A stretch of DNA of 64,000 nt, from contig JAAYRI010000087.1 in assembly GCA_012518875.1 (NCBI GenBank), positions 27,947 through 91,946 of the forward strand. Direction: 5' to 3'. The position numbers and the translations under genes were made by a program. The notes below the pieces were generated by a model. The model had not been told where the DNA came from and did no database searches. It saw nothing but the letters and a program-made list of their open reading frames with translations. Source of the stretch: Peptococcaceae bacterium. Its GTDB lineage: Bacteria > Bacillota > Desulfotomaculia > Desulfotomaculales > Pelotomaculaceae. How positions within the stretch are numbered: the first letter of the stretch is position 1; every line of letters starts with the position of its first letter. This document shows positions 8,350 to 18,300 of the stretch, piece after piece.

Positions 8350-10146
8350 TTGGTTGTCAAACTATTAATGGGAAACGAAGCCATTGCCCATGGCGCAGTG
8401 GAAGCCGGTGTAAAGGTTGCCGCTGCTTATCCGGGTACCCCATCATCGGAAATTTTGGAGACCCTGGCGACTATGGCTAGGGAACATGGTTTTTACACAG
8501 AGTGGTCTGTTAACGAAAAGGCAGCCCTGGAAACTGCCATTGGCGCCTCCTTTGCAGGCGCCCGTTCCCTGGCAGCCATGAAGCAGGTTGGACTCAATGT
8601 GGCTGCCGACCCTTTGATGAGCCTGGCCTACATCGGCATTAAGGGGGGCCTGGTACTGGTGGTGGCCGATGACCCCGGCCCCCACAGTTCACAAACCGAA
8701 CAGGATACACGCAAGTTTGCCCAATTTGCCAAACTACCGGTACTTGATCCGGTTAATCCTGCCGAAGCCAGGGAAATGGCAAAATATGCCTTTGAGCTAT
8801 CGGAACAACTACTGCTGCCGGTCATTCTCCGGCCAACAACGCGTACCTGTCACGCCTGCCAGGATATCGATTTACCCGCAGGCATAGGAAAAAACCCCCC
8901 ACCGGCTGGTTTTGAGAAAGACCCTAATTGGGTTATTTTCCCCAGCTTATCCGCCCGCAAGCATATCTGGCTCAACAAACAGCAGGAAACAGCCGGGAGC
9001 ATCCTTGGGTTATCTCCCTTCAACCGCCTGGAAATCGATCCAGGCGCTCGGGTAGGCATTGTCGCTTGTGGGTTAAGTTATAACTATGTACGGGAAGCAT
9101 TGCAACTGACCGGCTTGCAGGCTACCATCCTAAAAATAGGCACACCATATCCCCTCCCCAATGACCCGGTGCTGGAACTGTTTAAACATGTGGACCGGAT
9201 CCTGGTTATCGAGGAACAGGAGCCTGTGGTTGAAGACCAGCTCATTTCCCTGGCCTGGCAACAGGGTTTAACAGCCCCCATTTCCGGGAAACACGACCGC
9301 CTGGTAGCCAGAGAAGGGGAATTCGATGTAGACAAGGTAAAAGCAATTATTGAGAAATTTTATGGCTTGCAGGGGCAGTTAGGACAGGTAACACCCCTGC
9401 CCGAACTGCCCCTGCGGCCGCCGGTTCTTTGCGCCGGCTGTCCCCACCGGGCCTCCTTCTATATTTTTAAAAATGCCGCCCGGGGCACAGAGGCAGTGTT
9501 TACCGGAGACATCGGCTGCTATACCCTGGGGGCCATACCACCCCTTAACGCATTGGACACCTGCCTATGTATGGGAGCCGGCGTCACTATAGCTGCAGGC
9601 TTACACCGAGTTGAACCGGGCCGCAAGCAGGTAGCCTTCCTTGGAGACTCCACCTTTTTCCACTCCGGCGTTACAGGGCTAATCAACGCCGTTTATAACC
9701 GGGCTGACATCACTGTAGTCATCCTGGACAACCGCACTACCGCCATGACCGGCCACCAGCCTCACCCTGGTATAGGGAATACTGGTGCTGATGGGCATGG
9801 CACAACCGTGGATATAACCGGGTTGGCCCGGGCCTGTGGTGTTGATTTCGTACGTGAAGTAGACCCTTACGACCTGACGGCAGGGGTTAAGGCTGCCTGT
9901 GAAGCCATGAACTACAATGGCCCGGCAGTGGTAATCATGAAGCGTGAATGTACGGCCCTGGTAAAAAAGGACCGGCCCTACACCATCAGCAAGGATGACT
10001 GTATAGATTGTGGTGCCTGTGTGGAAGATTTGGGATGTCCGGCTATCGGCAGGCAGGATGGCCTGCCGGCTATAAACACCAACTGTACGGGCTGCGGCGT
10101 CTGCGCACAAATTTGCCCTGTCCAGGCCATTAGGAGGAAATTATGA
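8350..10146 (+). CDS. iorA: Indolepyruvate ferredoxin oxidoreductase, alpha subunit
   Basis: KLLMGNEAIAHGAVEAGVKVAAAYPGTPSSEILETL; TPP-binding region GDSTFFHSGVTGLINAVYN; C-terminal ferredoxin clusters CIDCGACVEDLGCP and CTGCGVCAQICP. TTG start at 8350 with GGGGG SD preferred over the ORF-track start. Confidence 0.93.
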   Translation: MVVKLLMGNEAIAHGAVEAGVKVAAAYPGTPSSEILETLATMAREHGFYTEWSVNEKAALETAIGASFAGARSLAAMKQVGLNVAADPLMSLAYIGIKGGLVLVVADDPGPHSSQTEQDTRKFAQFAKLPVLDPVNPAEAREMAKYAFELSEQLLLPVILRPTTRTCHACQDIDLPAGIGKNPPPAGFEKDPNWVIFPSLSARKHIWLNKQQETAGSILGLSPFNRLEIDPGARVGIVACGLSYNYVREALQLTGLQATILKIGTPYPLPNDPVLELFKHVDRILVIEEQEPVVEDQLISLAWQQGLTAPISGKHDRLVAREGEFDVDKVKAIIEKFYGLQGQLGQVTPLPELPLRPPVLCAGCPHRASFYIFKNAARGTEAVFTGDIGCYTLGAIPPLNALDTCLCMGAGVTIAAGLHRVEPGRKQVAFLGDSTFFHSGVTGLINAVYNRADITVVILDNRTTAMTGHQPHPGIGNTGADGHGTTVDITGLARACGVDFVREVDPYDLTAGVKAACEAMNYNGPAVVIMKRECTALVKKDRPYTISKDDCIDCGACVEDLGCPAIGRQDGLPAINTNCTGCGVCAQICPVQAIRRKL

Positions 10147-10733
10147 AATCTGACATTGTAATCAGTGGGGTAGGCGGACAGGGTTCCATACTGGCTTCCC
10201 GGGCCCTGGCCGGGGCTGCAATAGCAAAGGGGCTGCATGTACTGACCTCCGAGGTGATTGGCATGGCCCAGCGGGAAGGGCCGGTGACCAGCCATATCAG
10301 GATTGGGAACAATCTATCCGGTGCTTTAATCCCGGACTATACAGCCGATTATTTGATTAGTCTGGAACTTTCTGAAACCGTACGCAACCTCAGCAAACTA
10401 AGGCCGGGGGGTACAGTGATTACCAGCAAAACAGCGATTATACCGACCTCAGTTCAGCTGGGTCTCTCTAAATATGATCAAGAAATATATGTACAGTACA
10501 TCAAAGAGCAGACTGAAAAGGCAATTTTCCTTGATCTGGAGAGCCTGTCTCTCCAGGCAGGTAACCCCCGGGCCGGCAATGTGGTGATCATGGGAGCCTT
10601 TTCTACATGCCCGGGGCTGCCGCTGCAGGGGGAACAAATTTTACAGGCAATTTTGCAGTTAGTCCCCGAAAGGTACAGAAACATCAATACCCACGCCTTT
10701 GAACTAGGGCGTCAGGCTATGGAGGAATTTTAA
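10143..10733 (+). CDS. iorB: Indolepyruvate oxidoreductase, beta subunit
   Basis: SDIVISGVGGQGSILASRALAGAAIAKGLHVLTSEVIGMAQREGPVTSHIRIG; overlaps iorA end. Confidence 0.92.
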   Translation: MKSDIVISGVGGQGSILASRALAGAAIAKGLHVLTSEVIGMAQREGPVTSHIRIGNNLSGALIPDYTADYLISLELSETVRNLSKLRPGGTVITSKTAIIPTSVQLGLSKYDQEIYVQYIKEQTEKAIFLDLESLSLQAGNPRAGNVVIMGAFSTCPGLPLQGEQILQAILQLVPERYRNINTHAFELGRQAMEEF

Positions 10734-10734
10734 A

Positions 10735-12012
10735 ATGTCATTAGCAGCGAAAAAAGAATGCGCAAGTCTGGAACAAGTCTTCTCTTATCAGGAAAGAAAG
10801 CTGCAGGAACTGGTTCCCCGCCTCTACGCAAATTCTCCTTTTTACCGCCGGAAACTGGATCAGGCCGGCATTGATCCCCGCAGCGTTAAGACCTGGACGG
10901 ACCTGAGCCGGCTGCCCTTCACCACCAAAGAAGAACTACGGATTGGCTACCCCCTGGGATTAATGGCAGTTCCGGAGGAACAGATCGTTAGAATTCACTC
11001 CTCATCGGGCACCACAGGCAAGCCGATAGTTGTGCCCTATACCGCCGGGGACGTAGCCACCTGGGCCGAAATGATGGCTCGCTGTATGGCTATGACCGGT
11101 GTAACAAACAGGGATCGGGTCCAGGTAACCCCTGGTTACGGCCTGTGGACTGCGGGTATCGGCTTTCAGGCTGGTGTGGAGCGGCTTGGTGCTATGGCTA
11201 TCCCCACCGGCCCGGGCAATACGGAAAAGCAGATGGAAATGATGTGCGACCTGAAAACAACTGTTCTCTGTTCTACGTCCTCCTATGCGCTGCTGATCGC
11301 TGAAGAAATACATAAACGAGGCCTGTTAAATCAAATCAAACTGCGCCTGGGCATTATCGGCTCGGAACGCTGGGGAGAGAAAATGCGGGCCAGGATAGAA
11401 GAATTGCTGGGTATCGAAACCTTTGATATTTACGGACTGACTGAAATATACGGTCCCGGCACTTCAATCGATTGCCCTTTGCACTATGGTCTCCATTACT
11501 GGTACGAACACCTGTTGTTTGAAATAATAGACCCTGTTTCCGGCCGGCAGCTGCCCCCCGGGCAGGAAGGTGAACTAGTGGTAACAACGCTGACCAAGGA
11601 AGGCATGCCCCTGCTGCGCTACCGCACTCGTGACATCACCAGCATTATCCCGGAGATGTGTCCCTGCGGCAGCCCCTACCCCATGCACGAACGCATACTG
11701 GGGCGCACAGACGATATGATCAAAATTAAAGGCGTGAACATTTATCCGGGCCAAATTGAACATGTACTCAAAATCACCCGGGGAGCCGGCAGTGAATACC
11801 AGATTATTGTTACCAGAAAACAGGGCAAGGACAGCATCCTGGTCAAGGTGGAATGTCTGGAAGGAGCCCCCATCGAACATGTGGCCGGGCAACTGCGCAA
11901 GAATATAAAAACCCGCATCGGCATTTTGACGGAAACAGAGGCTGTCCCTCCCGGCACCCTGCCCCGCAGTGAGAAAAAAAGCAAGCGGGTCTTCGACTAT
12001 AGAAACCTGTAA
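10735..12012 (+). CDS. paaK: Phenylacetate-CoA ligase family (arylacetate-CoA ligase)
   Basis: IHSSSGTTGKPIVVPYTAGD AMP-binding motif; YGLTEIYGPG; LGRTDDMIKIKGVNIYPGQIE PaaK C-terminus. Confidence 0.92.
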   Translation: MSLAAKKECASLEQVFSYQERKLQELVPRLYANSPFYRRKLDQAGIDPRSVKTWTDLSRLPFTTKEELRIGYPLGLMAVPEEQIVRIHSSSGTTGKPIVVPYTAGDVATWAEMMARCMAMTGVTNRDRVQVTPGYGLWTAGIGFQAGVERLGAMAIPTGPGNTEKQMEMMCDLKTTVLCSTSSYALLIAEEIHKRGLLNQIKLRLGIIGSERWGEKMRARIEELLGIETFDIYGLTEIYGPGTSIDCPLHYGLHYWYEHLLFEIIDPVSGRQLPPGQEGELVVTTLTKEGMPLLRYRTRDITSIIPEMCPCGSPYPMHERILGRTDDMIKIKGVNIYPGQIEHVLKITRGAGSEYQIIVTRKQGKDSILVKVECLEGAPIEHVAGQLRKNIKTRIGILTETEAVPPGTLPRSEKKSKRVFDYRNL

Positions 12013-12020
12013 ATAATGAG

Positions 12021-12058
12021 GAGGTGTGGATACTATCTGCCGGTAGAATCCACACCTC
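12021..12058 (+). terminator. Intrinsic terminator of iorA-iorB-paaK operon
   Basis: GAGGTGTGGAT...ATCCACACCTC perfect 11-bp arms followed by TTATTTA. Confidence 0.7.
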
Positions 12059-12267
12059 TTATTTACCCAACTTTATTTAGCTATAGCCATACACAAACCC
12101 AGACCCGATCACCTTGCAATCTTCAGAACCATTGTACCCTCATTTCTTAAACCCGCCACTAACCTCCTCACTATGGTATAATTTTACTACCACTAACTGA
12201 GCAGTCTCCCAACTGAAAATTCACGTCCAAATAGGCTGCTGCTCACAGTATACAAGGAGGGCTCCCA

Positions 12268-12780
12268 ATGAAATATCCCTTGCTCCATGATAAAAACCGT
12301 GAATACCTGATATCTTTATTAGAGGACATGGCTAAAAGATGGCTGGCCCACGACGGGTTATGGTTTCAGGCCGTTGAAAGAGAACTGGGCATGGAACAGG
12401 CCATCAAAATAGATGCGGCGGCCTGGGAAAAATTCACGCAGATTGAGGCCCAAAGAATCAAATCACTGCTCCAACTGCCTGATAACGGTGGTCTGGCGGC
12501 GTTAAAATTAGCCCTGGGACTGCGCCTTTATGCCTTTGTGAACGAACAGGAAATTATTGACACAGACGAAAATAAAATAATTTTCAGAATGAACGATTGT
12601 CGGGTGCAATCAGCGCGGAGAAGAAAGGGTTTGCCTGATTTCCCCTGTAAAAGTGTGGGGATAGTGGAATACTCTTTTTTTGCCAAAACAATTGACCCCC
12701 GGATAAAAACCAGGTGTCTGACCTGTCCCCCCGATGAACATCCGGATGAGTATTTCTGCGCCTGGGAGTTCCGGATTTAA
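12268..12780 (+). CDS. Conserved hypothetical protein, DUF6125-like
   Basis: 170-aa ORF with SD AAGGAGGG; Cys-containing C-terminus RCLTCPPDEHPDEYFCAWEF; family call is from memory. Confidence 0.55.
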   Translation: MKYPLLHDKNREYLISLLEDMAKRWLAHDGLWFQAVERELGMEQAIKIDAAAWEKFTQIEAQRIKSLLQLPDNGGLAALKLALGLRLYAFVNEQEIIDTDENKIIFRMNDCRVQSARRRKGLPDFPCKSVGIVEYSFFAKTIDPRIKTRCLTCPPDEHPDEYFCAWEFRI

Positions 12781-12838
12781 TCCCCGGCCAGATCAAACAG
12801 CACAGGCCATACAAGCCCTCTAAACCCTTATCTGAAAT

Positions 12839-14446
12839 TTATTTAAGATATTCAATAATTCTTTGTCGCGCCCGGGCTCTTTCCAAACTGTCACCCGGCC
12901 TGCCGGCCACCTTGTCAGCCTGCTGCTGCTGGATCAGCAGATATTCCTGTAGCTCTAACTCCAGTGTGGGGTCACTGTTTTGTTCATATACCTGTAAGGC
13001 TGCATGAACACCGGCGGCACCCGATCGATATAAGATTTCCATATCAAAATTCTCCAGGGTACCGGCTAGATAACGGTGCCCATTGTATTTGGCTACCAGG
13101 CTGTCGGGATTTATTATGCACAATGTACAGAACATAAATATGCCCGCCCCAACTGCCAGGCGCATGATGGAAAAGGACCATTTCTGCAGCGCTATGACTC
13201 CCCCACATATAATAGCCATAAAGCTCATAAGAACACAGGGCAACAACCGGCGCATGGATAAACCATATGCCCCAATATAAAGAGCCATTTTGCTGAAGGC
13301 AGTAGCAATGAGCACCAGTGTAAGCATCGCCAGCACTGCGTTGAGTATTCTTAGTAACATACTATCCCTGTTATGCTGTTGACTGATGATATTTGCTGCT
13401 ATCAATACCAACAGGTTTATGACTGCAATACGGCACAGCTCAAAAAACCCGCTGCGGGCATATGATGAATAAACCTGCCACTCCTCCGGCCGTTGGCCGA
13501 CAAAGGCAGAAAAAAAATAAGGAGCCTGGCTGCCGATAAATAGGATATAAAGTGAACATAAGAGGCCGATTAAGATATAAACTGTAGTCATGGGTAGTAT
13601 CCGCAAACCTGAAAGTTTCTTCAGGGTAATGTCTTTTTCAAACAGGTCGGTACCCCTTTTGTGAGCACTACCGGCAACTAGACCAAAGATATAGGCAGCA
13701 ATGGGAATAGCAAGCAGAAGCTGCCAACACGTTTCCCAAAATTTATCGCTGAACCCTCGGAATCCATCTAATATCCCCTGGATCAGTTTGGCGAAACCAC
13801 CGCTGTCGGCTGCCATCAGCAAGGGTAAAACCATAACTGTCACAATCAAGGCCAAAAACAAACCCAACGCAATGGGGAAAATTTGTTTCCCCCACCCAAC
13901 CCTATTGTTAACCAGAAGAGCCAGGCCCTTATACTGGCAACCGAAATTGCTAAATGGGATAACCAGCAAGGCATTATAGCCGTCCAACGGCAGTAGATTA
14001 CTGGTTTTGTCCAGAATAAGCCCTCCGGTGGCACATAGGATCCAATACACAGTGCTGAAAAACAACAGCAAAGCAGGCCAGGGGGCTAAGCCGTTGTTGG
14101 CCCATAAACTGTAGCTCAGGCCTATTAATATCACTACCACCAGCCAGAACCAGCTGGATTTGGGAATCGGCAATCCTTTTTTCAGCAGATACAAGGTTAC
14201 CAAACCACAAAATACCAGGGTAAACAAAGTCACTCCCCAGCCCTGCCAGGAAAGCAATACCCAACGAACAAAAAGAAAACCCAGGAGAAGAGCAAACAGG
14301 GCCAAATAGCTGTCCCAGCGGTCAGGAACAAAAGGGTCTTTCTTTTTCCATAGCCGGGTTTCTGACAGGCTTTCCCCGGGTTCGCCCCGACCGAGGGCCC
14401 CCGAAGTCCAGGCTGTTTCATTTTTGTTCATTTCAGGCTTATCCAT
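12839..14446 (-). CDS. Multi-pass membrane protein, DUF4173/DUF4153-like
   Basis: 535 aa with many hydrophobic segments; late segment YRSGAAGVHAALQVYEQN typical of DUF4173 proteins; follows HTH and DUF2975 genes. Confidence 0.65.
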   Translation of the reverse strand: MDKPEMNKNETAWTSGALGRGEPGESLSETRLWKKKDPFVPDRWDSYLALFALLLGFLFVRWVLLSWQGWGVTLFTLVFCGLVTLYLLKKGLPIPKSSWFWLVVVILIGLSYSLWANNGLAPWPALLLFFSTVYWILCATGGLILDKTSNLLPLDGYNALLVIPFSNFGCQYKGLALLVNNRVGWGKQIFPIALGLFLALIVTVMVLPLLMAADSGGFAKLIQGILDGFRGFSDKFWETCWQLLLAIPIAAYIFGLVAGSAHKRGTDLFEKDITLKKLSGLRILPMTTVYILIGLLCSLYILFIGSQAPYFFSAFVGQRPEEWQVYSSYARSGFFELCRIAVINLLVLIAANIISQQHNRDSMLLRILNAVLAMLTLVLIATAFSKMALYIGAYGLSMRRLLPCVLMSFMAIICGGVIALQKWSFSIMRLAVGAGIFMFCTLCIINPDSLVAKYNGHRYLAGTLENFDMEILYRSGAAGVHAALQVYEQNSDPTLELELQEYLLIQQQQADKVAGRPGDSLERARARQRIIEYLK

Positions 14447-14461
14447 CTACCTAAACCCTCC

Positions 14462-14674
14462 TCAGTCTTGGTCCGGTTTGTATTCCAGTATGTCTCCGGG
14501 CTGACAATCCAGTGCTTTACAAATCGCTTCCATAGTGGAAAAACGAATCGCCCTTGCCTTACCGGTTTTAAGAATGGAGAGATTGGTTTGATTTATGCCT
14601 ATCTTTTCAGCCAGTTCGACAGATGACATTTTTCGTTTGGCCATCATTACATCCAAATTTACCACGATGGGCAC
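14462..14674 (-). CDS. Small HTH transcriptional regulator (Cro/C1, YozG-like)
   Basis: IVVNLDVMMAKRKMSSVELAEKIGINQTNLSILKTGKARAIRFSTMEAICKALDCQPGDILEY. Confidence 0.9.
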   Translation of the reverse strand: MPIVVNLDVMMAKRKMSSVELAEKIGINQTNLSILKTGKARAIRFSTMEAICKALDCQPGDILEYKPDQD

Positions 14675-14692
14675 GATTTCCCTCTCCCTTCC

Positions 14693-15142
14693 CTAAACTG
14701 TGTAATCAGCTTCATTTTTTAGTTCCACTGCCTGGGCCACAACATTTTTCACCACACGCACAATCAAACCCATAAAAGCAGCGGCTACCGCCACAAAGAA
14801 CCACGGATAATAGTAAAACTGGGAAGCCAGAGCTATCCCTGCCCCGGCAAAACAGCTCCAGGAAATACGCCGTAGATATTCTACATTTTGGATCGTAAAT
14901 ACCTGGCCGGACTCAATTCCGCGCAGCAGTTTTAGCAAGCTATAGAGCAGATAAGCGGCGGGAACAAATCCGACATAAATGGTGATCATAAAATAGACGG
15001 CTTCATCTTCCAGCCCGGCCTGGGAAAACTCCACGAACCAGTGGGTCAACCAGGGTGCAGCCACCACTGCAACCAATAATAGACCCATAAAGAACAAAAC
15101 ACACAGCCTGCTTAAAAGAATGGACTTTTCTTCACTCCCCAT
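14693..15142 (-). CDS. DUF2975 family membrane protein
   Basis: 149 aa, four hydrophobic segments, PAAYLLYSLLKLLRGIESGQVFTIQNVEYLRRISW typical of DUF2975; upstream of HTH gene. Confidence 0.8.
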   Translation of the reverse strand: MGSEEKSILLSRLCVLFFMGLLLVAVVAAPWLTHWFVEFSQAGLEDEAVYFMITIYVGFVPAAYLLYSLLKLLRGIESGQVFTIQNVEYLRRISWSCFAGAGIALASQFYYYPWFFVAVAAAFMGLIVRVVKNVVAQAVELKNEADYTV

Positions 15143-15336
15143 GGTTTTTTTCCTTTCTAAATAGGTGAATCACCCTTTATTTGCACTTGTAGTATAGCAA
15201 AAACATCCACGTAAGGCAATAAGGTTTTATTGTTAAACGATAAAAACTATTCGTTTATCGCCTTTACCGTAGGGATTGTGGCATAAGAAAAGGCATGACA
15301 GTCAAATGACCACCATGCCAGGCCCCCGATACCTTA

Positions 15337-18300
15337 TTAGATGCACTTAAGGGCCAGATCCTGGGAGAAGAGGTATATTTGTTTTTCTTTGACCGGGCGG
15401 GCCAGGATGTCTTCTACTGCCCGGGCATATAGCATTAACTGGCCCCGGTAGCGTTCCACTACCCCAGCCGCCCCTTCGGCTGCTGGTTTGTCTGTCTTAT
15501 AATCCAACAGCAGGTAACCATCCCCTTCATCCACCAGACAGTCCACCACCCCCTGGACAATAACCTTTTCCTCAATATTGTCCGGCAGATCCGGGTATAT
15601 TTCCCGGGCAGGCAGGGCCAGGGTAAAGGGCAATTCCCGCAGCACCTCTCGGCCGGCCAGCATCCTTTTCCCCAGGGTCCCGGCAAAAAAAACAGCTATT
15701 TTTCCCACCGGCACTGCAGCCGCCTGTTCCGCCGTTAAAATTTCCCGCCTCACCAAATCGGCTATTTCCTTTTCTATATCTGCAGGGGCCAGCGGCCCCC
15801 CTAAATCAATATTTTTCATTACCAGGTGCAGGGCCGATCCCTTTTCTAGAGCTGTCAGTTTCCGCTCCCCCTGTGTAAAAAACGGCCGGCCACCAATTTT
15901 CCACTGATAGTTCTGCCCGGCGCTATCCTCCATGATGGGGGCGGGATCAAGCCTCCTCTGTAGTTCCGTTACCGAAACCCTGGTTGGTAAACCGCCGGTG
16001 GCAACAGCAGGATAGCGCCAGTTGAGCCGATCATTAATCACATCGGTATATACCCCTGGATCAGCCGGTGTTTCCTGTCGTTTTATCAGCTCAAGGATTT
16101 CCGGAACAGCAGCTCTTTCCATGATGGTACCTTTCAGCCCGGTATCCAGATCTATTTGCCAGCGGGAACTATCACCTTGGGCGGAGGCAAACATCTCCTC
16201 CATAAACAAACCGGCCTGTCTGACCACTGCACCATCCCTGTGCCTGGCCAGGGCCGCCCCCAGCCAGTCCAGGTACGTTTGGGCATCGGCCAAATAACCG
16301 TCGGGCAGACGCCACCCGGTAGTGCCGGCAGGCATACACCAGCGCCGGGCATAGTTGGCCAGGCTGTCCACAGACCCGACAAGAACCAGTTTTTCCCGCG
16401 CCCTGGTCATGGCTACATATAGAATACGCATTTCTTCCGCCAGGGCTTCTAATTTTAATTTTTGTTTCAAGGCCAGTTTGGACATCGCCGGATAAGTAAG
16501 CCGGGCCTCAACATCCACCAGCTGTAGTCCCAGCCCCAGGTCCTTATGAAAAAGAATGTCCCTGCTCAAATCAGTGAGGTTGAACTTTCTGCCCAGGCCG
16601 GCTACAAATACCACCGGAAATTCAAGGCCTTTGCTTTTATGAATACTCATCACCCTGACCACGTTTTCCTTTTCCCCCAGGGCGCGGGCAGGGCCAAGAT
16701 CACCGCCTCTATCCAGCAACTGCTCTATAAAGCGAAGAAACAGGAACAATCCCCGGAAGGGACCGGCTTCGTACTGCCGGGCCCTATTGTACAGTGAACG
16801 CAGGTTGGCCTGTCTCTGGCCGCCACCGGGAAGACCACCGGCAAAATCGTAATAGCCTGTTTCCCGATAAATGGTCCAGATCAAGTCAGCCAGGGAGCTG
16901 CGCCTGGCTGCCGTACGCCATTTTTCCAGTTTCCTCAAAAAGTCTATTAATTTTGGGGAAAGATCAGCTTCACCTGCCTCACTGGCAGCGACCACTGCAT
17001 GAAAATAGTAGCCCCGGCGTAAATGCAACCTGATCCGGGCTAATTCACCGGCATCCAGCCCCACCAGGGGTGAGCGCAGCACTGCCGCCAGGGGCACATC
17101 CTGCAAGGGGTTGTCAATAATTTTTAATAGGGACAGGATTGTTTCTATTTCCGTGGCCTGAAAGTATCCTGTGGCCAGTTCAGCGTAAACCGGGATGTCC
17201 AACTGCCTGAATTCTTCCACAAAGGTATTGGCATGGCCAGACGTGGCCCGCATTAGGACGACCACATCACGGTAGGTCAGAGGCCGGTATTGTTTCAAGC
17301 CCCGGTCATAAATATGTAAAGCATTTTTTTCAGCAGACAACCCAGCCAGTTCTTTTATTCGTGTAGCAATGAGCCGGGCTTCCTTCTGCATCGCCTCAAG
17401 CCCTTCTTCAAATTCAACAGGTGCTGCCTGCTCAGTTTGGCAGGCTCCTTTGTGGGCAGCTTTTTGTTCCCTATGGGCCGTGGGGCCTTTCTCTATTAAA
17501 TGCACCTCCACAACCTCATCCGGAATCTGCTCTGCCCCCACAGGGGGGGGGTAATCGGCCCCATAAACCAGCTCGGCGTCAGGCCCATAGTCTATTTCTC
17601 CCACAGAGGGGGTCATCAGCTGGCGAAATACAAAATTGACAGCATTGACCAGGCCCGACCTGCTGCGAAAATTTCTAGCCAGGTCTATGCGACGCTGCCG
17701 GCCTTGTGGTCCGGTGGAATAGGTCGTATATTTTTGCAGAAAAAGTCCGGGATCGGCCAGTCTAAAACGGTAGATACTCTGTTTTACATCCCCCACCATA
17801 AAAAGATTGGGGATACCGTTTTCCTGCCTGGAAACAAGCCGTAGTATGGCCTCCTGCATAGCGTTAATATCCTGGTATTCATCTACCAACACTTCTTCAT
17901 ATCTTTCCTGGAGGTTCATTGCCACGGGAGAAGGAAGCAGCCCCCCGGGCCCCCTTTCCGAAAGCACCTGCAGACTATATTGCTCCAGATCACCAAAGTC
18001 AACCACATTTCGCGCTCTTTTGGCATCCTTGTAAGCTATTGCAAAATCTATTGCTAACTCGGCCAGTTCCTGCACAAGAGGGTACAGTCTCCTCAGGTCA
18101 TGGCAAATCCTTTCCGGGGTAGTGTCAAAATAACTCCGACGGACTGCAGCAGCCTTTTCCTTGGCCCGATCCCGGAGTTTTTTCACCTGTTCAACCAGTT
18201 CCGGATCGGCATCTTTTTTCCGGCAGGTGGGCAGCCTGGCAAAGGTAATACCCTGGAACAAATCATACAATTCAGACCAGGAAATACCCTGGCTACAGCG

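Noticed and set aside
9679-10110. 143-aa minus-strand ORF opposite iorA
   Set aside because: Overlaps the conserved ferredoxin domain of iorA; low-information shadow ORF.
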